Positions 34,795 to 45,604 of a stretch of DNA of 64,000 nucleotides are shown here, piece after piece (the first letter of the stretch is position 1; the number at the start of each line of letters is the position of its first letter). The notes beneath the pieces were generated by a model. The model did no database searches and had not been told where the DNA came from. It was given only the letters and a program-made list of their open reading frames with translations. A program made the position numbers and the translations under genes. The stretch comes from Ilyonectria destructans (Eukaryota; Ascomycota; Sordariomycetes; Hypocreales; Nectriaceae): contig JAHEWK010000013.1 in assembly GCA_020740775.1 (NCBI GenBank), positions 1,984,001 to 2,048,000 of the forward strand, written 5' to 3'.

Positions 34795-36294
34795 TCACAA
34801 CCGGGGACAATTAATGAGATCTCGCTCCCAAAATGCCACCTTCACCTTGTCCATCAACGCCGGGTAGTCCTTCGCGCCATTCTTGAGAAGCTTGCGACTG
34901 GGACTCTCAAACATGTCCACTCGCATCGTTTGCACGAATCCACGGCCTCGAAAACGCGCCGTACGGGTATTTCCACGCGTTGACTGGAGTCGGAGCTCAT
35001 CTTTGATGAACTCCTCGATGGTAGGCAGCGCGTATCCATTGTGGTATAGGTCGTCGTCGTCGAAGAAGGCCCACGCTCGCTGGCGGTACATTCTCCGGAA
35101 CGCGTGACTGAGGCTGTCGTCCCGTCGCACCGAGTAGAAATCTGGCATCAGCCTTCGCCACAAACCAGAGCCGTCGTCACTAAGCCACAGTATCGTGTGC
35201 GGGTAATATCGCAAGTGGTTCAGTCGGCAGCCGAAAGGTGCTCGTCCAGGGTGTTGGCATGTGACTTCGCTGTAAAAGCATTCTAGGAAGCGGGAACACG
35301 AGGACATTTCAGACGTCAACAGGGACATGACGAGGTCAAAGCCGCATCCGGCCAGACGGTCGATATATGAGTGTCGAATTCCGAAAAACGACTGTGGGTC
35401 CTGACTCTCCATGTGCATCTCGGGGTTGAACTGGAGATGATCAGGGAACACGAACCCCGGCTGACGATCATCATCTACTGAAATCGGGTATGAAGACACA
35501 TGAAGATCGATATCAGTGCTTTGAGGAGTCGCGATGCGGGAAATGATGGCACCATACAACGTCCGCAGATATTCATGGACGCACTGAAGCATTTCCGGAC
35601 CCGAGGGCTCACCGATATCCATACTGTTCAGGTCTGTATCAAAGTTCTCGTAGTTTTCAAGCTCATCCCAGACCCAGTCCTTCGTGTCCCGCCATACCTT
35701 GGCCTGTGGCGATGGTCGCAGCGGGTTCAGCTTGCACATCAGTTCGTATCGAAGGAATGCTCTCATTAGCCGCAAGCGTTCCACAGCGTGTAAGTCATGG
35801 AGACGAAAACCGTCCTTGCACTCATTGAGTCTCTTGAGGCGCTCAGAAAGGGAGGCGTGTGACCAGGCTGGGAGCGAAGCATATGCCCGTGGGAGGTACG
35901 AGCTTGTAGCCTTGTTGATATAGTCCTCCATGAACAAATTCAAGCGGATGACCAGAGAATCAATGGCCAAGAGAACATCTGGGTAGTTTTCGTTCAACGG
36001 GTTTGGGAGGGCCTTCCGTCCCCATTGTGTGAGATGGTCGTGCACAAGCCCGATTTGCTGGTCGTTGGCGAGGTCGTCCTTCTTGGGGAATGTGACGATG
36101 GCGATGGCGTCTTGGAGGAGATCGCCGGGGAGATCTTTTCGAACGAATGGCTTGAGAATGACAACATGTGATTGGATGCGTTGTTGGAACAGGGCGGGCG
36201 AGGCGTGGCTGGCGCTGATGACTTCGGAGCGGGTGGGGAGGTCGCAGAGGATCATGGTCCGGAGCTCGGAGGCAAGACGGTCGAATGGATCCAT
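34795..36294 (-). CDS. Hypothetical protein with F-box-like N-terminus
   Basis: Intronless gene of 499 aa. The first 40 residues (MDPFDRLASELRTMILCDLP, then a Ser/Ala-rich helix and ALFQQR) follow the pattern of fungal F-box-like openings, in which an LP-x-E/L-x-x-I/L start is followed by SxxASPxL. The match is partial. The remainder is helical, Trp/Tyr/Arg-rich and without a recognised domain, like many lineage-specific fungal proteins. An upstream ATG at 36333 would add 13 residues (MSFYIYPYVSDST); the second ATG was chosen because the pattern begins there. It is divergent from a kinase gene. A substrate-adaptor role in an SCF ligase is only a guess. Confidence 0.68.
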   Translation of the reverse strand: MDPFDRLASELRTMILCDLPTRSEVISASHASPALFQQRIQSHVVILKPFVRKDLPGDLLQDAIAIVTFPKKDDLANDQQIGLVHDHLTQWGRKALPNPLNENYPDVLLAIDSLVIRLNLFMEDYINKATSSYLPRAYASLPAWSHASLSERLKRLNECKDGFRLHDLHAVERLRLMRAFLRYELMCKLNPLRPSPQAKVWRDTKDWVWDELENYENFDTDLNSMDIGEPSGPEMLQCVHEYLRTLYGAIISRIATPQSTDIDLHVSSYPISVDDDRQPGFVFPDHLQFNPEMHMESQDPQSFFGIRHSYIDRLAGCGFDLVMSLLTSEMSSCSRFLECFYSEVTCQHPGRAPFGCRLNHLRYYPHTILWLSDDGSGLWRRLMPDFYSVRRDDSLSHAFRRMYRQRAWAFFDDDDLYHNGYALPTIEEFIKDELRLQSTRGNTRTARFRGRGFVQTMRVDMFESPSRKLLKNGAKDYPALMDKVKVAFWERDLINCPRL

Positions 36295-37005
36295 TGTGGA
36301 GTCTGAGACGTAAGGATATATATAAAAAGACAAAGGGATATATATAGAAATAAAAACAATGGGATTGTTCTTTGTGTGGGTGGGAGTAGTGAGACTAGAT
36401 AGTATGTGCGCCGATGTGCGAGAAGCGCAATGGTGTATATAACGAGAGTGTGAAATGAATGACGGGAAGACCTGCCGTCAGTGAATGGGAATTAGATGGT
36501 GCATGTATTCAAGAGCGAAGAACAATTGCTGAAAATTCTATTGTTGGTGGTGAATCAATGGCTTTTATACATCTCTGAATAATAGGACCGGATCGGGCTG
36601 AGAACCTGGAAGACGGCTTCGCGCCTATTGTACTCCATTACACAGCGGAGCCAAGGCCCACAAGGTCATGGCAAACTGAACAAGGAAACTCAATACCATT
36701 GTTCAAATGATCTTCTGATTCACCTTGGAATGTATTGATGTGAGGGTCAAGTCGGCAGGAGGTGATGAGATACATAAATTCGACTTTCCTCCTGAACTTC
36801 CCTCACGAAGATTCACTCCTTTGCAGACGCACTCATTCACCATTCTCTTTGCTTACGAAACGACCTTTCATCATCGCTCATCGTTGAGTTTACTACCTTT
36901 CATCTGCTCTAGCCCCGAAGGCTTGGTTTGGGTTACCCGTGTAACCTCGACCAAAGTTTGCCAAACCGTGTGTGCGCCAACAACGCAAGGTCACCAACGT
37001 CTATC
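36295..37005. promoter_or_regulatory. Divergent promoter region F-box-like/kinase
   Basis: This 711 bp lies between divergent start codons. It is AT-rich next to the F-box-like gene (TATATATA-type runs at 36316-36350) and pyrimidine-rich next to the kinase. No named site is assigned. Confidence 0.4.
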
Positions 37006-38013
37006 ATGGCCGACATGGGGGCAAACGACACGGAACCCAACAGTCTCGCGGTCCAAACAGCCAACGCCAACCTTTGGACCAGCGATGACGAAGATCAGTC
37101 CGAGGTTCGCAATCGCGATTTCGCTCCCGGACCGTATAGCCGTGGCGCACTCTTGGGGAGTGGCGGCTGGTGCGTCGCCTACAAGGTGCGCAGACTCCGC
37201 GATGGAGCTGTGTTTGCTGGAAAGACGTCAAAATTTCCGGAGCAGTTGCAAAAGGAACTGGCCATCCTCCCGTCTTTGAGTCATGTGAGTAGAGATGAAA
37301 GCCTAAAATGATGACGAGCTAACAGTTGTGGGTAGAATCACATCGTCAAGTACATCGACTGGTACGAAGACCACGCCGCGCCGCTGGGCACCCTGCTGGT
37401 CACGGAGCTTTGCCTCGGAGGGACACTACAAGACCGCATCAACTACTCACCCAACGGCACTGGGCTCAAGGAAACTCTCCAAGTAGTTGTCCAATCAGCA
37501 AAGGCCCTTGAATACCTTCATGGCAAAGGCTTGATCCACACCGATGTGAAGCCTCGAAACATCCTGATCCGAACCTGGAACCCGGTCGACATCGTGTTGG
37601 CAGATTGTGCAGATGTCAAGCCTGCCGCCTTCACTGGACGAGCCGTTGGAACGGAGGCCTACTGGTCACCTCACATTGCTAGATATAAGCGACATGGTGG
37701 GATCAGCGACGACGTGTGGGCGCTGGGGGTTACACTGCTTGGGATGATGTCGCAGTGGCCTACGCTGCGCACGACAGAGGATTTGAAGAAGTATCCTACA
37801 CTTTGCTATGAACATGCTCAGACGTTGAAGGAGCTGAACCAAACCAACGGCATTGTGCGGCTCGCTAGCAAGATGCTGGCCTGGGAGCGAGCGAAGAGGT
37901 TTACAGCGGCTGAGTGTGTTGCTTTTGCTACTCAGATGCTCGCTGAAGACACCGGGAGCAACGAGTTTGGTTTCAAGACCCCCAGGGACTTTAAAAACAT
38001 CGCGTTCTGGTGA
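37006..38013 (+). CDS. Atypical protein kinase
   Basis: Ser/Thr-kinase fold protein of 318 aa from exons 37006-37284 and 37336-38013 (phase 0, LSH-NHIVKYIDW). It is close to a bare kinase domain. Visible motifs: Gly-rich loop LLGSGGWCVAYKV, ATP lysine in FAGKTS (Lys73), C-helix Glu in LQKELAIL, catalytic loop HTDVKPRNIL (Asp163, Lys165, Asn168), metal site ADCADV (Asp183, Asp-Cys-Ala instead of DFG), and WSPHI where an APE/SPE is usual. The acidic residues for catalysis remain, so activity is possible, but HRD, DFG and APE are all altered. It has no regulatory domain. It belongs to an expanded, poorly studied fungal kinase group; I cannot name an orthologue. Confidence 0.82.
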
Positions 38014-38672
38014 TGGTTGGGGCGAGGGTCGATGCATAGAATGAACGTGTTTGTGGGGGTTACTACATAGACCTAAGAGCACGATAAATCAGATCTCGGT
38101 AGCCGAAATAAAATTGGAGTCGAAGTTGTCATGACATTGTTTCGCGAATAAATTGTATAGGTTGCATCAACGCCTCCATCTCCGGCGTCGGCCGTCGGCG
38201 TCATCGGTGTCGTCGGCGTCATCGGCGTAGGGTGGGAGGCGGAATTAGCACGCCAGAGGCTATCGTCGGATGCCAGCCGGCCGCCGACACTTTCTCCCAC
38301 TTCAACGGCTGCCGAGCTCCATCTTTGGTGAGCCTGTGAGCGAGTGTGGGGTTGTCGAACCAATCCACGCGGAATAGAAATCGTTCTCATCATTGGATGC
38401 AATGACGCAATCCCCTCGGATCTCGTCAACCCCACCGTATTAGTCATCCGGCTCACTGCCGGCACGGCGATGTCGCACACTCGCAGCCACGGCGACCTGT
38501 CGTCTGGCGCCGGGTTTGCAAGCCATTCTCCGCGTGAGCGTTCTGCTGTGGAGTTGACGAATTGGACCCAATTGAGGAGCAGCCAGAAATTGTGCTTCTC
38601 GCAGATACAGCGACGCTGGGCCAGGAACACCTCTCCTCTCTCCCGTGACTAATACTCTGACGGCGTGTTTTA
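38014..38672. other. Intergenic region kinase/aminotransferase
   Basis: This 659 bp contains the kinase 3' UTR, a G/C-rich imperfect repeat at 38182-38229 and the promoter side of the aminotransferase gene. No coding signal is accepted. Confidence 0.45.
38182..38229. repeat. Imperfect GTCGGCGTCATCGG repeat
   Basis: Two identical 14-bp copies (38194-38207 and 38212-38225) lie within a run of related CGGCGT words. Low-complexity, no evident function. Confidence 0.7.
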
Positions 38673-40277
38673 ATGTCGCGCTCCATCTTAACCTTGTCCT
38701 CAACCCCCTCCCCGTTCCGGACTGCCCTTCGAACTATCCCCTCGCGTTCCATCTCCAAGGCATTCTCAACCAAAATGGGCGAGACTCAGAAGCTCAAGCC
38801 CGCCGCCAGGGTTTCCGGCAAGAGGCAGGATGTGTGGTGAGTACCGAGAGTCGGGCGTCATGGCCTCGGCGCTCTCCTGGTGTAAATGAACTCGCTCTAA
38901 TCCGCATATACAGGACCATCATCAACGAGGCTGCGGCTGCCTCGCCCAACCAGCCAATTGTGAACATGGGCCAGGGCTTCTTTGGCTACAACCCGCCCAA
39001 GTTCATTCTCGACGCCGCCAAGGATGCCTTGGACCGCGTCGATGCCAACCAGTACTCGCCCACCAAAGGCCGTCCTCGATTGAGAAAGGCCATTGCTGAT
39101 GCGTACTCGCCATTCTGGGGTCGCCAAATTGACCCTGAGACTGAGGTCACCATCACTACTGGTGCCAACGAGGGTATGCTGAGTGCCTTTATGGCATTTA
39201 TCGAGGAGGGAGACGAGGTCATTGTCTTCGAGCCCTTCTTTGACCAGTGAGTGAGATGGTGTTCCCGGCTCGAATAGTGCTGACATGGTGCAGATACATC
39301 AGCAACATTGAGATGCCCGGTGGCAAGATTGTCTATGTCCCCCTACACCCCCCTGCCACAGGAGCCACGAAGACGTCGTCTGCTGCCGAGTGGTCCATTG
39401 ATTTTGATGAGTTGGAGAAGGCCATCTCTCCCAGGACCAAGATGATCGTTATCAACACCCCTCGTGCGTATCTTGTCTGCATAAACTAGATTGGTCGCTG
39501 ACATTTTCTAGACAACCCCGTTGGCAAGGTGTTCTCCAAAGAGGAGCTACAGAAGATCGCATACCTTTGCGTGAAGCACCAGATTATCATCCTATCAGAC
39601 GAGGTGTACGACCGCCTTTTCTACGTACCCTTCACTCGCATTTCCACCCTATCCCCCGAGGTCGAGAAGTTGACCCTGACCGTGGGATCTGCGGGCAAGA
39701 ACTTTTATGCCACTGGATGGCGTGTCGGTATGTCGAGATGGTCCCTTCAAATAACGATGCAGGCGTTGACAAGAGTCCAGGTTGGTTGATTGGCAACCCT
39801 GAACTGCTGCAACACGTTTCGGCAGCTCACACCCGTATTTGCTACTCCTCCGTGTCTCCCCTGCAGGAAGCCGCTGCCGTTGGCTTCGAGCAGGCCGACA
39901 AGTTCGGTTTCTGGGACGAGGCGATCAAGGAGATGAGGGGCAAGGTCGACCGCCTCAACGAGGTGTTTGACGAGCTCAACCTTCCCTACTCGGACCCCGA
40001 GGGCGGCTACTTTGTGCTCGTGAACATGGCCAAGGTTAAGCTGCCCGCGGACTACCCCTTCCCACCGCACGTTGCTAGCCGCCCGCGAGACTTTAAGCTG
40101 GCTTGGTTTCTGATCCAAGAGCTGGGCGTCGCGGCCATCCCGCCGACGGAGTTCTACACTGATGCCAATGCGCACCTGGCGGAGGACTACATCCGGTTCG
40201 CTGTTTGCAAAACGGACGAGGTGCTAGAGGAGGCCAAGGAGCGACTGAGGGGGCTGAAGAAGTACATCCAGGAGTAA
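38673..40277 (+). CDS. BNA3: Kynurenine--oxoglutarate/cysteine-S-conjugate aminotransferase
   Basis: PLP-dependent class I aminotransferase that turns kynurenine into kynurenic acid. Exons 38673-38836, 38914-39246, 39294-39463, 39512-39727 and 39781-40277 give 459 aa. The first 34 residues are rich in Ser, Arg and Thr and lack acids (MSRSILTLSS, then FRTALRT and SRSISKAFSTK), a typical mitochondrial presequence. A second in-frame ATG follows at once (MGETQKLKP) and would give a cytosolic form. Conserved blocks: NMGQGFFGYNPP, TITTGANEG, INTPHNPVGKVF, LSDEVYDR and the PLP lysine in GSAGKNFYATGWRVG (Lys285). The last intron splits RVG-WLIGN. All junctions are in phase. Kynurenine pathway specificity is inferred from overall similarity to Bna3-type enzymes. 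Confidence 0.9.
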
Positions 40278-41393
40278 GTGATGGTAGTGGCTTCAAGAAC
40301 AATAAACAATAAACCGCAGAGGGAGCTATATGTTTTCGAAGGTACCTGATATAGATCTACACGACAACGAATAGACGCTATATGTGAGTACTGGTTTGCC
40401 TTCCACTTGGTGGGATAGTGTCTCTTTGACTGGGAGGAGATGCTGATGTCAGCGCTTCGACACGTGTACGAGGCGTCAGACTGCACTGCTGCCGCTGTAA
40501 CGTCTAGAGCCTTAATCTGTGGCTGGTGAGAGCCAGGGTCCTACAAGTGCCGGCATGTGGGCAAGCAACCCCTTGCCCCTGGACGAGGAGGCCCTTGTTG
40601 AAGCCGCATTTCGGCATTATGAGTTTGCGAGTATGATGCTAATCACATGGAGATGTTTAAGCACAGAAGACGAGCAATTAAAAGCCTTCTGCGTGAGAAC
40701 TTGTAATAAATTTTACCCAGAACCGATCGGGGCCTTGACAACACCGTCTCGGGCGGTGCCTGGAGACAGAGGCTCGAAGGTGGAAGTCCCCGATCGTGGA
40801 GATGCCCTATCGCCCACCGGAGCCGGCCGAGGCGGGTGGATCCTGTAGGCCTGAGCGCCCTGGAGCGTGGGGAAAGGAGCTCTTCCCCGCCCTGAGCCGC
40901 CTGTGGCATGCGGTGCAAATCTAGCTTATCAGTGGCAATCTGGTTCTTAGTACTGGCCGAAAACCACCAGGACAGGGCTGATCGGCACCGTGCTGTTTGC
41001 GCTTCGCACGCGATCCCTTCTGCTTTGGCCTGGTTGACATATCTTGAGCTTCCTGTTGGAGCAAGGACAGAGGCGCCGCCGGGGGGCAACAAGCGGGATT
41101 GTTACTGCTCCGGCGTAGTCGACATGACGCAGCGATTTCGGTTTTGGGCCTACGATCCGTTATCTAACCTTGCCTTATATAGCAGTTCACCGTAGGGTAT
41201 GACAGCCGACGGCTCGTGAGATGTCGCCTCGCTACCGCTGACTCCATTCTTCCCGGCTTCATCCTCAACATAAACCCGATTGCCCGCACCGCTTTGTTCG
41301 TCGCGGCCTCCTTTCGCCCTCGCACACTTCGGATTTGCTTCTGGGCTTCGTGGCCCCTCTTACCTTCACCGTCCTGAACCTGTCTGCATCGCC
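40278..41393. other. Intergenic region aminotransferase/xanthine dehydrogenase
   Basis: This 1.1 kb has no supported gene. The downstream 250 bp is the promoter of the dehydrogenase. One TTATCT (AGATAA on the other strand) lies near 41159-41164 and is a candidate GATA-factor site of the kind used for nitrogen control. Only short frames of odd composition occur otherwise. Confidence 0.4.
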
Positions 41394-44300
41394 ATGGCGC
41401 CGAGCGCCATCTCCCCCGTGCGGGACCCCAATCCTGAGCGGTTGGCGACGCTGACCTCCAAGTTCGACGACACTCTACGATTCTATATCAACGGAACCAA
41501 GGTCGTCCTCGACGAAATCGACCCGGAGATCACCGTGCTCGAGTATCTACGAGGTATTGGGCTGACGGGAACCAAGCTGTAAGCAGCCCCTCCTTCGACT
41601 ACCTCACCGTGATTGCTGATGCTGATCTCTCTAGTGGCTGCGGTGAGGGTGGTTGCGGTGCCTGCACCATCGTGGTCAGCCAGTTCAACCCAACGACGAA
41701 AGAAGTCTACCATGCAAGCGTCAATGCCTGCCTCGCGCCTCTCGTCAGCTTAGATGGCAAACATGTCATCACCGTCGAGGGTATCGGCAGCAGCAAGCAA
41801 CCCCACCCTACTCAAGAGCGCATTGCCAAGTCCAATGGCAGCCAGTGTGGTTTCTGTACGCCTGGCATCGTCATGAGCCTATACGCCTTGCTCCGAAATA
41901 ACAGTACCCCTTCAAAGGACGATGTCGAAGAGGCCTTTGACGGCAACTTGTGTCGGTGTACCGGCTACCGATCCATCCTCGACGCAGCCCAGACCTTTAG
42001 TGTTGATACACTCTCCGGCAAGTCCAAGCAGGGCAGTGGGTCTGGGTGTTGTATGGATAACGGAAATGGGCCACCTGAGGGAGGATGCTGTATGACGAAG
42101 CAGTCTACAGATGAAAAAGCCATCAAGAGGTTCACGCCTCCAGGGTTCATCAAGTACAACCCAGACACGGAACTCATCTTCCCCCCCGCTCTAAAGAGAC
42201 ACGAGATGCGGGCACTTGCGTTTGGCAACAAGAGAAAGCGGTGGTATCGACCAGTTACCCTCGACCAACTTCTCCAAATCAAGAGTGTCTACCCAGAAGC
42301 GAAGGTCATCGGTGGAAGCACCGAGACCCAGATCGAAACCAAGTTCAAGGCGTTGCAGTATCCCGTCTCCGTCTACGTTGGAGACATCGCTGAGCTACGA
42401 CAATACAGTTTCAAGGATGATCATCTTGAGATCGGCGGAAACGTCATCTTGACCGACCTGGAGAAAATCTGCGAGCATGCCATACCTCATTACGGGCATG
42501 CGCGTGGACAAGTCTTTGAAGGCATGCTAAAACAACTGAAGTATTTTGCGGGCAGACAAATCCGAAACGTCGGAACACCTGCTGGAAACCTGGTGACCGC
42601 CTCGCCCATCTCCGACTTGAACCCAGTGCTCTGGGCCGCAAACGCTGTGCTGATCGCCAAGTCCGCCACCAAAGAGACAGAGATTCCAATGTCGCAATTT
42701 TTTACTGGCTACCGAAGAACAGCTCTACCACAGGATGCCGTTATTGCATCAATTCGTATTCCAGTCACCTCGGCGAAAGGGGAATTCTTCCGAACCTACA
42801 AGCAAGCGAAGCGCAAGGATGACGATATTGCAATTGTCACGAGTGCACTGAGAGTGAAACTGGATGATGAAGGCATTGTCCAGGAGTGCAACCTCATTTA
42901 CGGAGGTATGGCTGCGACGACTGTTGCGGCTAAGATAGCCATGGACTATCTTGTAGGCAGGCGGTTCGCAGACTTGGAGACGCTTGAGGGGACTATGGGA
43001 GCACTCGGCCGGGATTTCGACATGGCTTTCAGCGTTCCAGGTGGCATGGCATCATATCGAAAAGCCTTAGCACTTGGCTTTGTATACCGATTCTACCACG
43101 ATGTCTTGGCGATTCTGGATGAGAAATCTGATGCCATAGACAACCAAGCCATCAACGAGTTGGAGAGAGAAATTTCCGACGGCAAAGTCGACGAAGATGC
43201 AGCAGCCGCGTACATGAAGGAAGTCACAGGAAAATCCAACCCCCATGTCGCTGCGCTGAAGCAAACGACGGGCGAAGCACAATACACTGACGACATCCCC
43301 GCCCTAAAGAACGAACTCCACGGTTGCTATGTGCTGTCAAAGAAGGCTCACGCCAAGATCAAGTTTGTTGACTACAGTCAAGCAGTAAATATGCCTGGGG
43401 TGGTAGAAATTGTGGACAAGGACGACATGCCTTCTGCGGAAGCCAACAAGTTTGGCCCTCCTAATTTTGACGAAGTCTTTTTTGCCGAAGACGAAGTCTT
43501 CACTGCCGGTCAAGTCATTGCGTTGGTTTTGGCAACGACGCCTGCTAAAGCCGCAGACGCAGCGAGGGCAGTCAAGGTCGACTATGAGGAGCTCCCCTCA
43601 ATCTTGACGATTGAAGAAGCTATCGAGAAAGAAAGCTACCACAACTTCCATCGAGAGATCAAGAAGGGTAATACAGAAGAAGCTTTCAAGGAGTGCGACT
43701 ATGTTTTTACCGGAACAGCCAGAATGGGCGGCCAGGAGCATTTCTACCTGGAGACAAATGCCTGTCTGGTTGTACCGAATCCCGAAGATGGCGCAATGGA
43801 GATCTTTGCTAGCACCCAAAATGCCAATGAGACGTAAGTGTTTAGTTCCCCCGACGGAGATAACGAGCTAACTGGGAGCAGACAAGTCTTCGCGGCCCGG
43901 GTCTGCGAGGTACAGGCGAACAAGGTCGTAGTCCGTGTTAAGCGACTTGGTGGTGGCTTCGGAGGCAAGGAGAGCCGATCTGTATTGCTCAGCTCAGCGC
44001 TGGCGCTTGCAGCGAAGAAGACCAAGAGACCAGTTCGATACATGCTCACACGCGAAGAAGACATGGTCATCAGTGGCCAGAGACACCCCTTCCTTGGCAA
44101 ATACAAAGTGGGAGTCAACAAGGATGGTAAAATCCAGGCCCTGGAGTGTGACATCTACAATAATGCGGGTTGGACTTTTGACCTCAGCGCTGCTGTGTGC
44201 GAGCGAGCGATGACCCACGTTGATGGATGTTACAACATTCCGAATGTGCACATCACAGGACGCCTTTGCAAGACCAACACAATGTCAAACACAGCGTTCC

Positions 44301-45604
44301 GGGGCTTTGGTGGACCCCAAGGCATGTTTATCGCCGAGACTTACATGGAGGAGGTGGCAGATCGGCTTGGCATGCCTGTTGAAACCTTGCGACAAATTAA
44401 CATGTACGAAGATGATGGCCAGACACACTTTAACCAAGGCCTAGGGGATTGGCATGTGCCGTTGATGTACAAGCAAGTCCAGGACGAGGCGGCCTATACT
44501 CAACGGAAGGATGCTATTACCGAGTTCAACAAGGCAAACAAGTGGCGAAGGAGGGGCATCGCAATCATCCCGACCAAGTTTGGCATATCTTTTACGGCGC
44601 TGTTCCTGAACCAGGCAGGTGCTCTAGTGCACATATACCACGATGGATCTGTCCTGGTCGCCCATGGTGGGACTGAGATGGGCCAAGGCCTTCACACCAA
44701 GCTCACTCAGATTGCGGCACAGGCACTGGGAGTACCCCTGGACAATGTCTTTATCTCGGAGACGTCAACCAACACGGTTGCAAATGCATCAGCAACGGCT
44801 GCCTCGGCGTCATCAGACCTGAACGGATACGCCATATTCAACGCTTGCAAGCAGCTCAACGAGCGCTTGGCACCGTACCGGGAGAAGCTTGGCTCGGGGG
44901 CGAGTATGGAGCAGCTCGCGCATGCAGCTTACTTTGACCGTGTCAACCTTTCGGCCCAGGGTTTCTACAAGACGCCAGAGATTGGGTATGACTGGAATAC
45001 GGGCGAAGGCAAGATGTTCTTCTACTTTACCCAAGGAGTGGCGGCTGCTGAGGTAGAGATTGACCTACTCACTGGAACTTGGACCTGTTTACGGGCAGAT
45101 ATCAAGATGGATGTGGGACAGTCTATCAACCCAGCCCTCGACTACGGGCAGATTCAAGGAGCGTTTATCCAAGGCCTAGGACTCTTCACCATGGAGGAAT
45201 CACTCTGGATGCGGAACGGGCCGATGGCAGGAAACCTTTTCACGCGGGGACCCGGAGCCTACAAGATCCCCGGATTCCGGGACATTCCCCAGACGTTCAA
45301 CGTGTCTCTACTCAAGGACGTGCAGTGGAAGGAGTTACGAACGATCCAGAGGAGCCGAGGAGTGGGGGAGCCACCATTCTTCATGGGAAGTGCGGTATTC
45401 TTTGCAATTCGAGATGCGCTGAAGTCGGCTCGGTCGAGCGCTGGTGTGGCTGCTAAGGTGGGAGACGATAATGATCCGGGATTGTTGAGGCTGGAGAGCC
45501 CGGCAACACCCGAGAGGATCCGGCTGGCGTGTGAAGATGAGATTATGCGCAAGGCGAGGGTTATGCCGAAGGAGGGTGAGAAGAGCTTTTTTGTGGCTAT
45601 CTGA
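41394..45604 (+). CDS. hxA: Xanthine dehydrogenase (purine hydroxylase I)
   Basis: Molybdo-flavoprotein oxidising hypoxanthine and xanthine to uric acid in purine catabolism. Exons 41394-41578, 41635-43833 and 43882-45604 give 1368 aa, close to Aspergillus HxA. The first 2Fe-2S domain has GCGEGGCGACT (Cys64, 69, 72) and the second QCGFCTPG plus NLCRCTGYR. A Cys/Gly-rich insert with two Cys-Cys pairs precedes the FAD domain, which carries VIGGSTETQIE and AGRQIRNVGTPAGN. The molybdenum domain shows QEHFYLETNA, GGGFGGKE, AFRGFGGPQGMF and the catalytic Glu in RGVGEPP (Glu1291). All cofactor residues I can check are present, so an active enzyme is expected. Both introns are GT-AG and split a codon. 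Assignment to HxA rather than a related hydroxylase is by overall similarity. Confidence 0.95.
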
